Below the pieces are notes generated by a model. The model was not told the DNA's origin and did not search any database. It saw nothing but the letters and a program-made list of their open reading frames with translations. Shown here piece by piece: positions 21,421 to 32,660 of a stretch of DNA of 64,000 nucleotides (positions are counted from its first letter, which is position 1; each line of letters starts with the position of its first letter). Origin of the DNA: Piezodorus guildinii (lineage: Eukaryota; Arthropoda; Insecta; Hemiptera; Pentatomidae); the NCBI GenBank assembly GCA_023052935.1, contig CM041293.1, positions 153,015,474 through 153,079,473 on the forward strand, in the 5' to 3' direction. Made by a program: the position numbers and the translations under genes.

Positions 21421-24400
21421 TACCCTATTAAATCTTTGATTATATCAATATATATTTAATTACTTGTCCATTTAGTTCCAATTCTTGCACAACAGGAAGC
21501 CGAGTTATTTTTGAATGTACATATACCTAAAATAAAATACACATTATTAACATTTTACTATTAAAATATATATAAAAATAAATATTTTAAACTTTAATTT
21601 ATCTCATTCAGGTTAAAAAAAAAAAAATTATAGCATTACCTTGCTCTCCCGTGGCTCTTCTGAAATCATAAGAAAACAATTAATAATTTTAAATAACTAC
21701 TATTCGATTATTAGATTTTCATTTTTAGTTGTTGTTTTTGTTTTTTTATCAGTGCCTATTTAGGGAAGATTGACCGAGATTGATGTTGTTTGTTTATTTA
21801 TTTAACGCCACTTTATGCTATTATGGCTAATCGGACGATGCTACAGTGGGAGTCCTAAATTTTTCCTATCAAGGTTTTATTAGGATAGGGATCTTTAACG
21901 AGTACCTGACATCGCACAGGCTCGGGACCACCTTTTAACGTCCCCTCCGAAGGACGGCGTAACTAAGGATAGTAATAAATGATCGAGATTGAGTTTCTTG
22001 ACTCCTTTTCCTATGTTTTGGTCCTCCGGGCAGGATGAGTCGACTTTGGTGTCTAAGTATTAAAAAAAAATAAAGACCGCATCAAGTACTAGATTACACT
22101 TTTAGACAAGGTATTACTGGGGTAAAGTCTAAACGAGGGGTGAGTGATGAGAGGACACTATAAACATATGTTTTTAAACAAAAGAACCAATCACCTTGTT
22201 TTGGTAAAAAACAGCTGTTAACCTTTATATTGTGAAGTAGCAAACAAATTTTGTCTTGAAGTTTATATGTTTTTTAACTGGTTATTTGTTAAATATGTGA
22301 AATATGGTTTCTTAAAACAGTCATATAAGTTTGTGTTTTAAGTGAAAAAGGACACTTTTGTCATGAATGACTGTGAATTACCTGGTACAAGTAACGAATC
22401 TTATGGAGCAATAGTTTCTACTTTTTTAAAGAGAGAGGTAAGAAGTACATCAAATATTTCAAAATTAAATAGCCCGATAGAAAAGACGTTTGACAGAGTG
22501 TAGGGCTTATGTTACTCACAGAGCTCATTTTGCAATTGACACTGACTTACCAACCGTTCTACAAGACAACATACAGACAACTATAAAACTTTTTGACTTC
22601 CTACGACAGACAGAATTGTATAATATACTATAATATTTAATCCGTTAATCATAGTGATTAAAGGCGAAAATGACCCAAGTGGTTTACGCCTGCGAAAAAA
22701 CAAAACAAAAAAAGGATTTTAATGAATCTTGCCTAATTTACTATTAGTACTTCAATGCAGATATGCGGAAAAAAAAGACAAAATATTTGATAATATCTTA
22801 ATATATTGGGTTGATGCAAAATTAATGCAGGTTTCCTCTATTGCAATATCTTAATTCCAATTGTGTAAACAAAGCTAATCCTAACATTGATCATTATTAT
22901 ACCAAAACAAACCTTATCTAATACCCTCTCTTTCACCATGAATTTGTTTAGTAAAATCGTTTTGTTCAGTGTGTTCAAAGGTCTTGAATCGAAAATGTCA
23001 AAGTGCGATTTTCGTCAAATTTATTTTTACGAATTTAAATTAGGGCGCAGCGCTGCGCAAACGGCTCGTAATATTAATGAAGTGTGGGTTCAGGGGGCTA
23101 TTAATGAGTGCACGGTGCAGCGTTGGTTCCAGAAGTTTCGCAGAGGTGATTTCGACCTCGAAGACAAGGAAGGTCGGGGCCGTCATCTTGCTCTGGACAA
23201 CGACCAGCTGAGGTCAAAAGTGGAAGAAGACCCAACCAAAACCACACGAGAAATGGCGGCGGAACTCGGAACTCAAAAATTGCAACGTCTTTGCCCAGCA
23301 TTGATGAATCGGAAGGGGCCGATCCTGCTCCACGATAACGCCAGACCACACGTTGCACAACCAACGCTTCGACGACTGCACGAGTTGGGCTACGAAGTTC
23401 TCCAACATCCGCCTTATTCACCTGACCTCTCTCCTACAGACTTCCACTTTTTCAGGCATCTGGACAACTTTTTGAGGGAGAAAAATTTTCAAAACCAGGA
23501 CGACATTGAAAATTCTTTTCGTGATTTCATTGAGTCCAGGGATTCGGATTTTTTTTCTGGTGGAATAAGAAAGCTTGTTGAACGTTGGCAAAAGTGCATT
23601 TATTCAGATGGAAATTATTTTGATTAAATATATATGGTGAAAGTAAAGATATGGCGTATTTACAATACCTACTAAAAACCTGCATTAATTTTGCATCAAC
23701 CCAATATTAGCTCCCCACAATAAATTTTTTGTATAATGCTGATTTAAAAAAAAAACAGAATGTTATTAACAAACATTTAAAACCTTTTTATATATCTTCC
23801 TGAAAAAAATTCTTAGTCTTCTTTTTTTTTTTTTTTTTTTTTGGTTTATTTGTGTATTGTGCAACCTCATCAGCCTTCACTATTCCTTTTTTTAAATTGT
23901 TATATGGCATTTGATTCCAAGTAAAAAGTAGTGGCGTATTGTTAGAGGTCACAAGAATATAGAAAAATATACACTTTTGTTTTAATTACTCTGGTGATCA
24001 TACTATAACTATTTAGCGTTACTAACCAATAACGCACAATTAGCTATTTTCTTCTCTTTAGTCACTGGCGTTTATTTATATCCAGTCAAAAAAATAAAAA
24101 TGAAAATTACTCTTTGTCGGAATCCGTGCTTGTACAGAAGAAAAAATATAACATCGCTTCAAAAAATAAAAATATTAATAAAATAATTACCAATCAGATA
24201 TTTAATACCTTCCAGCAGATAAAAATGCGATTTCACTAAACTACTCCAAATTTTCCTTCTCTTAAATTGTATGTTTATTTATTTAAAGCCATTTTATGCC
24301 ACTTTGGGTAATAGGACGATAAAACAATGAGATTCCAAACTTTTGCCTATTCAGGTTTAATTAGGATTGCCATCTATCAACTGCCGGGTTTGAACCCACT

Positions 24401-25146
24401 CCCGTGGGTGGGCATAATAGGAAGCTATTATGCTAAATAGGCAATACACCATAGTTGGACCTTGGCCCCCACGCCTTCTAAAGTTAAAGGGTTTGTAATT
24501 CTCGTATTATTTAGTTATTTGTCCTTTTAATAAAAATTAATGAAATAGTGAAATCGTTATTACACATGTTTTTAAGTATATTTCATTAAATATTATCATA
24601 GCCCAAAGCTCTACTGACTTCTTATTATGTTTATCGGAAAGATTAATTTAAAATAAAAAATTATACTAACACAAAGTTGAATGTTCAAAAATTTATAAAA
24701 GCTTTTTTGAAATTTTTTATTTATGTTTCTATTTTCTGATCTTATGCACCAAAAACTAAACCAAATTTTACGAAGTTTTTTTCAAATGGTTAGATCGCAC
24801 ATTACTCTTTTACCCTTAGACTAAACGAATACCCATATTAAGTTAAAATCAGTTCCAGCTACAGCTGTAATTCTATCAAAGTACATTGTTTTTAAAAGTA
24901 CCATTTGGTTAACAACTTAAAATAACACTACACATAACCCATAGGTTAGCCTATTAAACCATTAATACAATAAGCAGAAGTTTTATGACATATTAAAAAA
25001 AATAATAAAAGGAGTCACCGTAATAAATATATAATTTATAAAATATTTACTTAATCGTGAAAAGGTTTCTTTTTACTTACACTTCATCTGCTATTACGTT
25101 TGACACTGAGAAGGCGATGAGAATCAACACGAGGTATATCATAATG
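16185..25146 (-). CDS. Gene C: secreted Cys-rich protein, DUF4773-like (complete)
   Basis: Five exons on the minus strand: 25081-25146 (ATG at 25142), 21640-21659, 21464-21526, 18783-18875 and 16185-16429. Coding length is 483 nt, giving 160 aa and a TGA stop at 16185. The protein has a signal peptide (MIYLVLILIAFSVSNVIA), ICTFKNNSASCC, CIVIQVRLNELKSY...VNGRV, and a last exon with EVCVPMVPGTTVCL, LDVCTRVTL and IDLQCLSF: eight cysteines in the mature part. All junction phases fit and no stop interrupts. This cysteine layout resembles DUF4773, a family of small secreted insect proteins of unknown function. The four introns carry a mariner, two SINEs, an AATT-flanked TIR element, a LINE tail and a piggyBac-like element. 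Confidence 0.85.
16545..18627. mobile_element. piggyBac-like element, TTAA-flanked, degenerate
   Basis: TTAA target sites at 16545-16548 and 18624-18627 flank terminal repeats CCTTTTGCACTCGG (left) and CCCTTTGCACTCCGG (right, reverse complement). This is the usual piggyBac-type end. No transposase survives. A possible N-terminal relic starts with ATG at 17953 (MAVSLCDSSNSVRRISEK) and stops after about 24 codons. The body contains an ~80-bp segment twice (near 16905 and 17685). The whole element sits in gene C intron 4. Confidence 0.75.
18783..18875 (-). CDS. Gene C exon 4 (93 bp)
   Basis: Acceptor 'ataaaatttcag', donor GTAATT. CA completes Thr with exon 3; then 30 codons, CIVIQVRLNELKSYAALTVN to LQELK, and a final G. 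Same length and phase as in genes A and B. Confidence 0.87.
18938..18960. repeat. A-run
   Basis: Pure poly(A) tract in gene C intron 3. Confidence 0.9.
19205..19770 (+). pseudogene. Jockey-like LINE 3' end
   Basis: Plus-strand scrap of the RT C-terminus: SPYKTEMTRNC, then LYDHHKVDMDLQNRAMGHY (from the IWTYGIELWG region), then the 3'UTR ending 'acagttgtaaatatcaata'. That same 3' end recurs alone at 62.9-63.0 kb. Full of stops. Confidence 0.7.
19771..21290 (-). pseudogene. Mariner-like relic split by an AATT-flanked element
   Basis: The N-terminal part lies at 21290-21090 (CWFEKFSRRDTTLERKKH, the HTH region). The catalytic part lies at 19994-19771, reading IFPGIVEVSLKQDNARPHT. Both are on the minus strand, separated by the TIR element 19999-21085. 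Stops and frameshifts are present, and the element's own TIRs are not seen. Confidence 0.6.
19999..21085. mobile_element. AATT-flanked TIR element, copy 1
   Basis: Both ends carry the terminal repeat GAGAC(G/T)TTGATTTCC with AAAAGGTACTA behind it, and AATT flanks both sides (19995-19998, 21086-21089). The body is non-coding and matches copy 2 (38927-40253) in reverse: both contain 'gcaaaaatctgtca' and 'gtgttaccaactcatt'. Internal copies of 'atagtactttttgga' echo the ends. Confidence 0.8.
21379..21419. repeat. 41-base T-run
   Basis: Homopolymer just downstream (minus sense) of gene C exon 3. Probably an old poly(A) tail. Its length in the assembly may not be reliable. Confidence 0.9.
21464..21526 (-). 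CDS. Gene C exon 3 (CC-motif exon, 63 bp)
   Basis: Acceptor 'gtattttattttag', donor GTAATT. It encodes ICTFKNNSASCCARIGTKWT. Shorter than the equivalents in gene A (90 bp) and gene B (102 bp), but with the same phases. Confidence 0.83.
21640..21659 (-). CDS. Gene C exon 2 (20-bp micro-exon)
   Basis: Acceptor 'cttatgatttcag', donor GTAATG. It encodes (V)RATGEQ(G) with split codons at both ends. Confidence 0.75.
21785..21975 (-). repeat. SINE B, 5'-truncated
   Basis: Tail-to-middle part of the ~289-bp SINE B family (full copy 52376-52664): 'aatcggacgatgctacagtg' and 'cctgacatcgcacaggctcg' are shared. The tRNA-like head is missing. Confidence 0.88.
21976..22803. other. Gene C intron 1, unassigned
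   Basis: AT-rich. I see no repeat or exon here. Confidence 0.4.
22804..23706 (+). mobile_element. Mariner element with perfect 29-bp TIRs, TA target
   Basis: TA dinucleotides (22804-22805, 23705-23706) flank perfect 29-bp inverted repeats 22806-22834 and 23676-23704. They begin TTGGGTTGATGCAAAATTAA. The element is 899 bp, against roughly 1.3 kb usual for mariners. The intact ends suggest a recent insertion. Confidence 0.95.
22995..23627 (+). pseudogene. Mariner transposase, internally deleted
   Basis: A 210-codon open frame from the family-typical start (MSKCDFRQIYFYEFKLGRSA), without stops. Mariner transposases are usually ~345 aa. The HTH domains (TVQRWFQKFRRGDFDLED, DPTKTTREMAAELG) are present. 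The second and third catalytic Asp are present (LLHDNARPH; PPYSPDLSPTDFH). The first Asp region (TxDEKW) is deleted. The deletion falls between AAELG and TQKLQRL, where the DNA reads ggaactc twice in tandem. An upstream in-frame extension to 22887 is probably not translated. It cannot be catalytic; it might still bind TIRs. Confidence 0.9.
23707..24268. other. Gene C intron 1, unassigned
   Basis: AT-rich, with a T-run near 23822-23843. A possible 27-bp exon-like stretch near 24.22 kb is discussed under rejected items. Confidence 0.35.
24270..24470 (-). repeat. SINE B, diverged copy
   Basis: Keeps 'gtttatttatttaaagcc', 'taataggacgat' and 'gggtttgaaccc' in SINE B order, but is clearly older than the other copies. 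Confidence 0.7.
24471..25080. other. Gene C intron 1, unassigned
   Basis: No feature seen. The 3' part leads to the exon 1 donor. Confidence 0.35.
25081..25146 (-). CDS. Gene C exon 1 (signal peptide)
   Basis: ATG at 25142 follows 'attttttttttag' and CATT, so a 5'UTR intron is likely. Twenty codons MIYLVLILIAFSVSNVIADE plus GT, then donor GTAAGTAAAAAG. Confidence 0.83.
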
Positions 25147-25890
25147 CTAAAAAAAAATTATATTCTTAATTATATTTAATGAACTTCTCTACTTATTAAA
25201 ATTTATTATCAATAATAATTATATTATATCATCTTACTTAACAACACCGCCTCATCTTCAGGTACATTAATAAATAAAATACTATTTCAAGGCATATAAT
25301 TATATGATGAATTACAAATTATAGATTCAAATCAAGTTAAAATTTATAAAATAATTAATAATATTGTGTTGATAAAATATTTTTATTAAGATGATATACA
25401 ATTATTCTTGATAATAAATTTGGATAAGAAATGTTCTATATATTTAAATTAAATTCATCTGTTCAAATTGGAAAATAAGTTGAATAGTAGATTTTAAGTT
25501 CTATGGTATATTTATTGAATTTTTTCAAGTCCATATTTATGTCCAAGCCCAGTCACTACTACGAAGAAATGAGAAATTCGCACACACTCTCAGAGACAAA
25601 CAGATTTCCACTCGCTTTCTTCGTTTTCGCTTTATCAAGAAACAATTTTTTTTTTTTTTTTTTTGATGTGTCTATGTGATGTCATGTGTATGACACACAC
25701 TGTTATAAATCCAATTTTAATGAAGTTTTTAGAGACTCTGGTGTCGATAATCGAATTTTACTGTGTAAATTTTACCAAATACAACCGCCTACTTTCATTT
25801 TAATCAACAAGAATGGAACTGAACCAAAAAAGATTTTTTACGATTTTGACCGATATTACATTGAATGAAATTAAAGATTTTTTAAATAAT
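25147..25890. other. Upstream of gene C, unassigned
   Basis: AT-rich with a T-run at 25646-25664. A 60-codon plus-strand frame (25686-25868) adjoins an F1 copy; I do not recognise its product. The gene C promoter should lie in or beyond this stretch. Confidence 0.35.
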
Positions 25891-25892
25891 CT

Positions 25893-26922
25893 GGTGCGCG
25901 CAACACACGACTTTCACTTACCTCCATTATTTATGTCAATTCTAGAATTTTTAAACAAATTTTAAAACGATAATAAATTGTTAAAAAATTATTTGAATTG
26001 GATTGTTGGATTTTATTAAATAATCTATTGTAATATTATCTACGACAATCAGTTTATTTTATCGGCTTTTCATCGCTCTCCGTTAACTTTTACAATAGTA
26101 TGCATAAGATAGTGTGTTTTCTAAAATCTTTAGCTTTCCAACGGTATATTATACATGTTTATTACTATTCTTAAGTTCAAAAACAAAAAAATTGCATTAA
26201 AATAAATTTTCCAGTTTTCTCGTTTAGTTGGATATCAAATTTGTTCAACTTAAATATTTACCTGTTTTTTAGCATTTATTACAAGATAATATAGTTATTT
26301 TTATAGAATCTACAAAATTAAAGGTACTTTAGAGGAAGGAAATTTAAAAGTATCGGCATTTAAGCCCTGTCAGACCATTTTAATCAGAATAAAACCTAAA
26401 GAATTTGTTCAACTTAAATATTTACCTGTTTTTTAGCAATGCTAATCAGACGATATGGTTAACTTTTTCGAATCTACAAAATTAAAGGTACTTTAGATCG
26501 GCATTTAAGCCCTCTCAGACTATTTCAGTCAGAATGAAACCTACATGATATCAAAGCCCATTAAATTTTACACCGACATAGCGAGTTTAATCAAAATCGT
26601 TAGAGCGGTTTTTAAGAAATAATCGTAAAAAGGTGCAAAATGCGTGGTATAAAGTGGCTCTTCTGGTTAGCTGATTTTGATGAAAAAGTTTTGTAACATT
26701 TCGGGCGTATAGTTGTCTTAAATATGAAACTTCAGTTTCGTAGGACTTTTCATTTCCGCTCGGGAGTTACCACATACACACAGACCTTTTTGCCGGACTT
26801 GGTCATTTGGAATCAGGGGACCCTAAAACGTGAGTTAACCGTTGAAAACTGGAATTCGAAAATTTTCACAATCGCGATACTTTCCCTATATTTCATATAT
26901 AGGTAAGTGAAAGTAAAATTCC
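25893..26922 (-). repeat. F1 repeat, full-length, minus
   Basis: Both family ends are present: the 3' end 'ctggtgcgcgcaacacacga' at the left (reverse strand), and 'ggtaagtgaaagta' (the reverse of TACTTTCACTTACC) at the right. No coding potential. Confidence 0.85.
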
Positions 26923-27500
26923 ATAACAACAATATTATCAAATTATATCCTTTACTTTTGCTGGCTCATTTAATCACGCATTTTCTTAATGCGCATAAAT
27001 TTTCGGATCTAGTGTGCGAACAATAAAGTTGTATAGTGTTACATAAAAGCAGTATAGTGTAGTCGTATAGTTTTAAATAAATGTTCCATATTTATTTATA
27101 TATACTCTTTCTCTAATTCGCATCGAAACATAAGTAATTTTTTTTACAATAAAACGTATTAAAAAAAAATTAATTGATTTGAAATTGAAAAAAAAAAATA
27201 TTTCAACCACTATTTTACCGATTGCAGATGATTCCCTCTTCAATATGAACTAAAGAACTATGGAACTATGCCAGTATTTATGGACCAATGTAAGGACTTC
27301 TCCAAGGTCCCTTCTTAATGAATTTGTTTCAGTAAAGGATTTTTTCCCATATTCAGTATCACGGGTTCTATTCTTCTATTATACTATCGAATCCTATTAC
27401 TAGCTAATCGATAAATGTCGAACAATTATTGCTTTTCATCGCTCGAATTGTGTAAGTTACTTTAAGGCCCTAATACATGCCATGTCAATGCGCTTCACAG
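26923..27500. other. Unassigned AT-rich DNA
   Basis: No feature seen up to a 38-bp F1 5'-end scrap at about 27504-27541. Confidence 0.35.
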
Positions 27501-27535
27501 CTATTACTTTCACTTATCTATTTATGCAAATATAG

Positions 27536-28880
27536 GAAAGTACCGTGAAATGGGGTGAATAATAACAGGGGGGGTGAATGGGAACAAAACTTTAAAATTA
27601 TTTCAAAGTTGCTTGAAAGCCACTTACTTTACCGTACAGGAATTAATGTTGTTATGGGTCATTCACTCTGTAAATAATTCGATTGTATGGTATTGATTTG
27701 TTGGTGGTTGTTTATTGTTTATTCGTTTACGTCACTTTTATGCTGCTATGGCTAATCGGACGATGCTACAGTGGGAGTCCTAAATTTTGCCTATCCAGGT
27801 TTTACTAGGATAGAGACCTGACATCGCACAGGCTAGAGACCACCTTTTAACGTCCCCTCCGAAGGACGGCATAAGTAAGGATTTTTTACTACCATTACAA
27901 ACTCCTAGGGCCACCCGCGGGTTTGAACCCGCGACCTTTGACATAGACAGCTGTGCTAACCACTACGCTATGGCTGGCTCCCACTTGAGACTTATCAGTT
28001 AAACCTGTGAAAAATTGTACTAGTTTCTAAAAAAATGTTCTCTCCCAAAAACTTTACCTTTAAGTATGAAACTGTTATCTATATGGCTTATTTAGTATTT
28101 GTTTACAGTTTTTCAATTTGTCTTCTTGCATAAAATTCCTTGCTCAATATATTATTTGTAACAGATTTTTGAGGTAATGGCATCCACATTTTCTGGAGTA
28201 TGGGGCGAATGGAAACACAGCTGTTTTCTGTCAGAAGACACATCAGATGGATATTCTTTGCAAGACAGTTACGCTGAGTTGGTGTTGTCATGGGCATCTG
28301 AAGATGAACCTGGATTTGGATCATTATTCGCAAATTATGACATTTCAATTTGTGACTTTTTACCTATTAAAGTATTTGGAAAAAACCCTGAGAATTTTCG
28401 AATTTATGTTTCTAAGGTTTTAGAACCTGATGATGGAGCATCGGTTTGTTTTACAAAAGAATCAAGCAAAGTTTAGGTTTGTCCCAATTCAAGAGGAACT
28501 TACTTTATGCCTAGTGAAGTTACACTGAAGTTGAAAGAGCGAATCGGATCCTCTAAATCTGCCAGATTCTTGGGGTCTGTTTAATTTATTGATGATCTAA
28601 GTGCATACATCATTTACTGACATTTCTTCTTCTTCCTACAGAAGCGTGATGCTTTAGAACTTTTTTAGAATATGAGAGTCCTAATATCTAGAATATAAGT
28701 GAATAAAGTGACCTATTTTCTATTTTTAAAAGATTTCATTTAGAAATAAGTAAATTAATAAGTATTTTATACTGTTCTCATTCACCCCACATGTTGTAAA
28801 TCGGAACATAATAACATTTTCAATGTCGCTCCTATTCAAGACTACTATAGGGGGAATAGGAACAGTAATATTTTTTTTTT
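27536..28880 (+). pseudogene. Possible pogo/Tigger-like transposase tail
   Basis: A 99-codon frame (28177-28476), continuing in another frame to about 28560, reads ...GVWGEWKHSCFLSED..., CDFLPIKVFGKNPENFRIYV, SKVLEPDDG and KFRFVPIQEEL. This resembles the C-terminal 'GDFV.VKF...VLE.DD...F' tail of pogo/Tigger-like transposases. Flanking sequences 'aaatggggtgaataataaca' (27548) and 'cattcaccccac' (28780) may be its ends. No catalytic domain is left. This is a cautious assignment. Confidence 0.35.
27713..27986 (-). repeat. SINE B
   Basis: Nearly full length, head at the right ('gggtttgaacccgcgacc', reverse of the B box region). It lies inside the possible pogo-like element. Confidence 0.9.
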
Positions 28881-29137
28881 CAAAAACTACTATTCAAAAA
28901 CACACACCCAGTAAATATATAGAGGGGATATGGACCTAAGATTTGATGTATTGTTCAATTAATTGAGACAAAAAATAAACTTGATGCATTGCTCAAGATA
29001 CCTTAGTGTTCCTTACGTTAGTTTATACCTGTATTAGTATATACCTTAGGTTCTTAAGTTAGTTTATACCTAAGTGTTCCTTCGATATAGCTAAGGAATA
29101 TAGTAAAAACTATGTTCCTTATGTAGTTTATACTATA

Positions 29138-29345
29138 GGGAAAGTATATGCGATCAGTGTTTTCAATTCAGTTTTATACAGTGATCTACGTTTTGGATAC
29201 CTGATTCGAGTATAACCTTGTTACCAAAGTCTTGTTTGTAACTATATAGCAGATATTACATCAATGTTCATTACCGTTAGTTTATAATTCCATTTTTACC
29301 TTAGTTTTTCCGTTTACGTTTATTATATCCCTATATGAGTAATAC
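29138..29345 (+). repeat. F1 repeat, very old 5' fragment
   Basis: Degenerate match to the F1 5' third ('gggaaagtatatgcgatc', 'tctacgttttgg'). Confidence 0.5.
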
Positions 29346-29424
29346 CTTGTTTAATATATAAGTTGTAGTACGGATTCGATATCCAGCTAAAGGAGAATAT
29401 AGTAAAAAATTTCTTTATGTGATT

Positions 29425-30190
29425 TTACTTTAGTAAGGGAAAGTATTGCGATCGTGAAAATTTTCTAATTCCAGTTTTCAACGGAAATAGGCGTTTTGGA
29501 GACCCCTGATTCGAAATAACCAATTCGTCTACCAAAAGGTCTCTGTGTGTGTGTAACTACTATACGCACGACCTATTGCATCAACTTTTGCATATAAACC
29601 GTTCTAGTTTCATAAAATTCATTTTTCACCTTTTTACGGTTTTCTCAGAAAACGGTTTTAACGATTTTGATTATATCCGCTATATGGATGTAAAATTTAA
29701 TGGGTTTTAATTCCATATTAATTTCATTCTGATTGAAATAGTCTGGTAGATAATTATTTATTTGTTTATTTATTTAACGTCACTTTATGCTACTACGGCT
29801 AATCGGACGATGCTACAGTGGGAGTCTTAAATTTTACCTACCCTGGTTTTATTAGGATAGGGATCCTTAACGAGTACCTGACATCGCACAGGCTCGGGAC
29901 CACCTTTTAACGCCCCTCCGAAGGACGGCATAACTAAGGATTTTTTACTCCCATTAAAAACTCCTAGGACCACCTGCGGGTTTGAACCCGTGACCTTTGG
30001 CATAGAAGGCTGTTATGCTAGCCACCCAGCTACATGTGATCCCTGGTAGATAATAATGTTATAGATTATTTAATGAAACACATTTTTATATCAAAACTCA
30101 ATGTAATTCTTTAACTTTTTTTTGATCTCTAACTTTATCAAAAGGTCCTTCTAACTTATGTTCAAAGTTCTAACTTAAGTTCCTTAAAAC
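29425..30190 (+). repeat. F1 repeat interrupted by SINE B
   Basis: F1 5' part 29425-29754, then SINE B, then the F1 3' part from 30055. The middle of F1 is missing. Confidence 0.8.
29755..30042 (-). repeat. SINE B with 12-bp target duplication
   Basis: Exact direct repeats ctggtagataat at 29743-29754 and 30043-30054 bound a 288-bp SINE B in minus orientation with an intact tRNA-like head at its right end. Confidence 0.95.
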
Positions 30191-30455
30191 TTTATTATTA
30201 TGATATCTATTCTCAATTAAATAATATGCCATTAAAAATTAATATCTTAACAACAATCGCTTAAGTTTGCGTGATTTGGATAAATTATTATCTATTATAA
30301 TACTTTTTCAAAACTCTTTGGATTTCCAAAGGTATATTAAGCTCCTATATGAATACTTTTTTTTTCAGATCTCTGAAAAATCTACCTAAGAAAATATTTC
30401 TAATTTAATTGAATATCTGTTTTATTTCTCGTTCATATTTATAGATTTTTTACTT

Positions 30456-31357
30456 TCTCTTACCTATATATGAAATATATAGTAAGGGAAAGTTTTGCGA
30501 TCGTGAAAATTTTTGAATTCCAGTTTTCAACGGAAATACACGTTTTAGGGTCTCCTGAATCCAAATAACCAAGTCCCGAAAAATGGTCTGTGTGTCCGTG
30601 TATGTGTGTGTGATACGTCTTGCGCAAAAGCGATCAGTCGTACGGAACTTAAATTTCATATTTAATAATACTATACGCCCGAGATGCTACAGCAACTTTT
30701 TCATCAAAATCGGCTAACAAGAAGAGCCACTTTATACCATGCATTTTGCACCTTTTTACGATTTTCTCAAAAACGGCTCCGATTTTGATTAAACTCACTA
30801 TATCGATGTAAAATTTAATGGGCTTTAATATAATATGGTTTTCATTCTGATTTAAATAGTTTGACAGGGCCTAAATGCCAATATTTTAAATTTGCTTCCT
30901 CTAAACTACCTTTAATTTTGTACATGCCAAAAGATTAACCATATCATCTTAATGGCATTGATGAAGGGCAGCTAAATATACAGGTTGGAAGAATTTGATG
31001 ACCAACTAAAGGATAAAACTGCAAAACCATTTTTAATGCAATTTATGTTTTTTTAATGATAAGATCAGTAATATAGATGTATAGTATACCGTTGAAAAGA
31101 GAAAGATTTTAGAAAAAAACACATTATGTTACACATAAAGTTGTAAAAGGTGACATAAATTGATGAATAGGAAATAAACTTATTACTGATTAACAATTTA
31201 ATATTTAATCTAAATCATATGTTTCCTACGAAAATGAATATATGCTTTATTAAAATTAACTCAAAATATTTTTCAAATGGAAGTATGGTTAATTGTTTTT
31301 AAATGTATTTTAACAGTCGAGGTGAGTGAAAGTCGTGTGTTGCCTGCACCAGATTTT
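30456..31357 (+). repeat. F1 repeat, full-length
   Basis: From 'actttctcttacctatata' to 'cgtgtgttgcctgcaccag'. The 5' palindrome is expanded relative to the 36.2-kb copy. Non-coding; the minus open frame at its 5' end is only the F1 consensus read backwards. Confidence 0.85.
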
Positions 31358-32090
31358 TAAAATTATTTATAATGATAGAATTTTAATTATTTTAAATAAA
31401 CAAAATCACATGTACCTACTTTGGAAAATGACCTATTTTATATGCAGCTTTTAAGTCATATTTCAATGAGGATTTCTCCTTCTTGATAATAAAGACTAAA
31501 TAATAATTAAAATATATGCGTTTTAAAAAAAAAAAAATGCAAAATATTTCATTATCATTATGAAATTAGTATGAGTGGTGGTCAGTGAAAGAAAAACGAT
31601 AATATATTTAAAACTAATTATTGTTTTGCCATCGCTTGGACCCACATTGTGAAAATATAATGCTGCTGATGAATAGAAAGGCTGTTGAATAACTTCACTT
31701 ATTTATTTTTAAAAAACATTGTGACTAAAACGCCATCTTAAGGTACCAATGATTTCCTTTGGATTATACATTATTTCAAATAAAAAACATGTCTTATCTA
31801 CACACCATATAGAACTTATTTTTGTTATTTCTGAAATTATTATTATTAGCTGTTTTATTTTGAATAAGGCGGTGAATTTAATCTAAAACCTTATTATTCA
31901 TCAACTATATTTAACATTTTGTCAACATTTAATCAACAAAGTTAATCAAAACTTAATCAAACCATGATATAGATTAACTTTAAGAAATAAATCAACAAAT
32001 TTATTCCGATGAATACATTTACTTTTTATGACATAAAAACATATAACAAACCAAAAAAATAGAATAAAAGATATGTACATATATAAAGGA
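31358..32090. other. Unassigned AT-rich DNA
   Basis: No recognisable gene or repeat. Confidence 0.4.
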
Positions 32091-32092
32091 AA

Positions 32093-32660
32093 GTTTTTTT
32101 TAATTTATTAATAGTAATTTACAACTGTATTAAAGAACAGCATAAGTAAATATGAGGAATAAAAAAAAGAAAGTCATGAAAATGTCTTGAGAAACAACTA
32201 CCCAGTGCTAGCACTTCACTAACTATTTTAAGGCAGTAGGTCCGGAGGCCACCTTCTTTTCAGTCGCATTAGAGGGTTATCAGGGATATCTAACAAAGAT
32301 AAATTACAGACAAGTGGATTTATATGGGCAGGGAGTTTAGAATGAAAAGAGGAGTATCTATCACAGGCTATGTCTGCAACAAATGGGATATTAAGGTCAT
32401 TATGGAGGAGTTGATTTGTAAGAAAATAAGGGGCATTCAGGATTTTGCGAAGAATTTTGGATTGTAAGGACTGGATGCGGGAGGAATTAGATGGTTTCAT
32501 AGAGCCCCAAAGCTCGATTCCATATGTCCAAATAGGTCTGATAATAGTGATGTAAATGAGTCTTTTGTAATGTACTGAAAGTTTTGAACGTTTGTCTAGT
32601 AAGTTTTGTAGTTATCGATATCTTCGAGCAGTTTCTTGTATTTTCAGTCTTGGTTGAGGA
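32093..32660 (-). pseudogene. Jockey-like LINE 3' end (subfamily of 57-kb copy)
   Basis: Two minus frames give SRIQSLQSKILRKILNAPYF, HNDLNIPFVADIACDRYSSF and MRLKRRWPPDLL, the RT C-terminus end. The 3'UTR and T-run at 32093 match the start of the LINE at 56.9-58.0 kb almost base for base ('catgaaaatgtcttgagaaa'). Confidence 0.82.

Noticed and set aside
22887..22994. 36-codon N-terminal extension of the mariner frame
   Set aside because: The family start is at the MSKCDFRQ methionine; the upstream codons are element leader DNA.
23101..23421. 106-codon minus-strand frame over the mariner
   Set aside because: Antisense shadow of the transposase.
24200..24240. Possible 27-bp exon in gene C intron 1 (EIAFLSAG), equivalent to gene B exon 2
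   Set aside because: Phase would fit, but the splice sites are weak and gene C reads through without it.
30450..30659. Minus frames reading MKFKFRT...GIQKFSRS (also at 52765-53085 and 53638-53874)
   Set aside because: They recur only because the F1 repeat recurs, with the (TG)n tract read as HTHTHT; no sign of selection on the frame.
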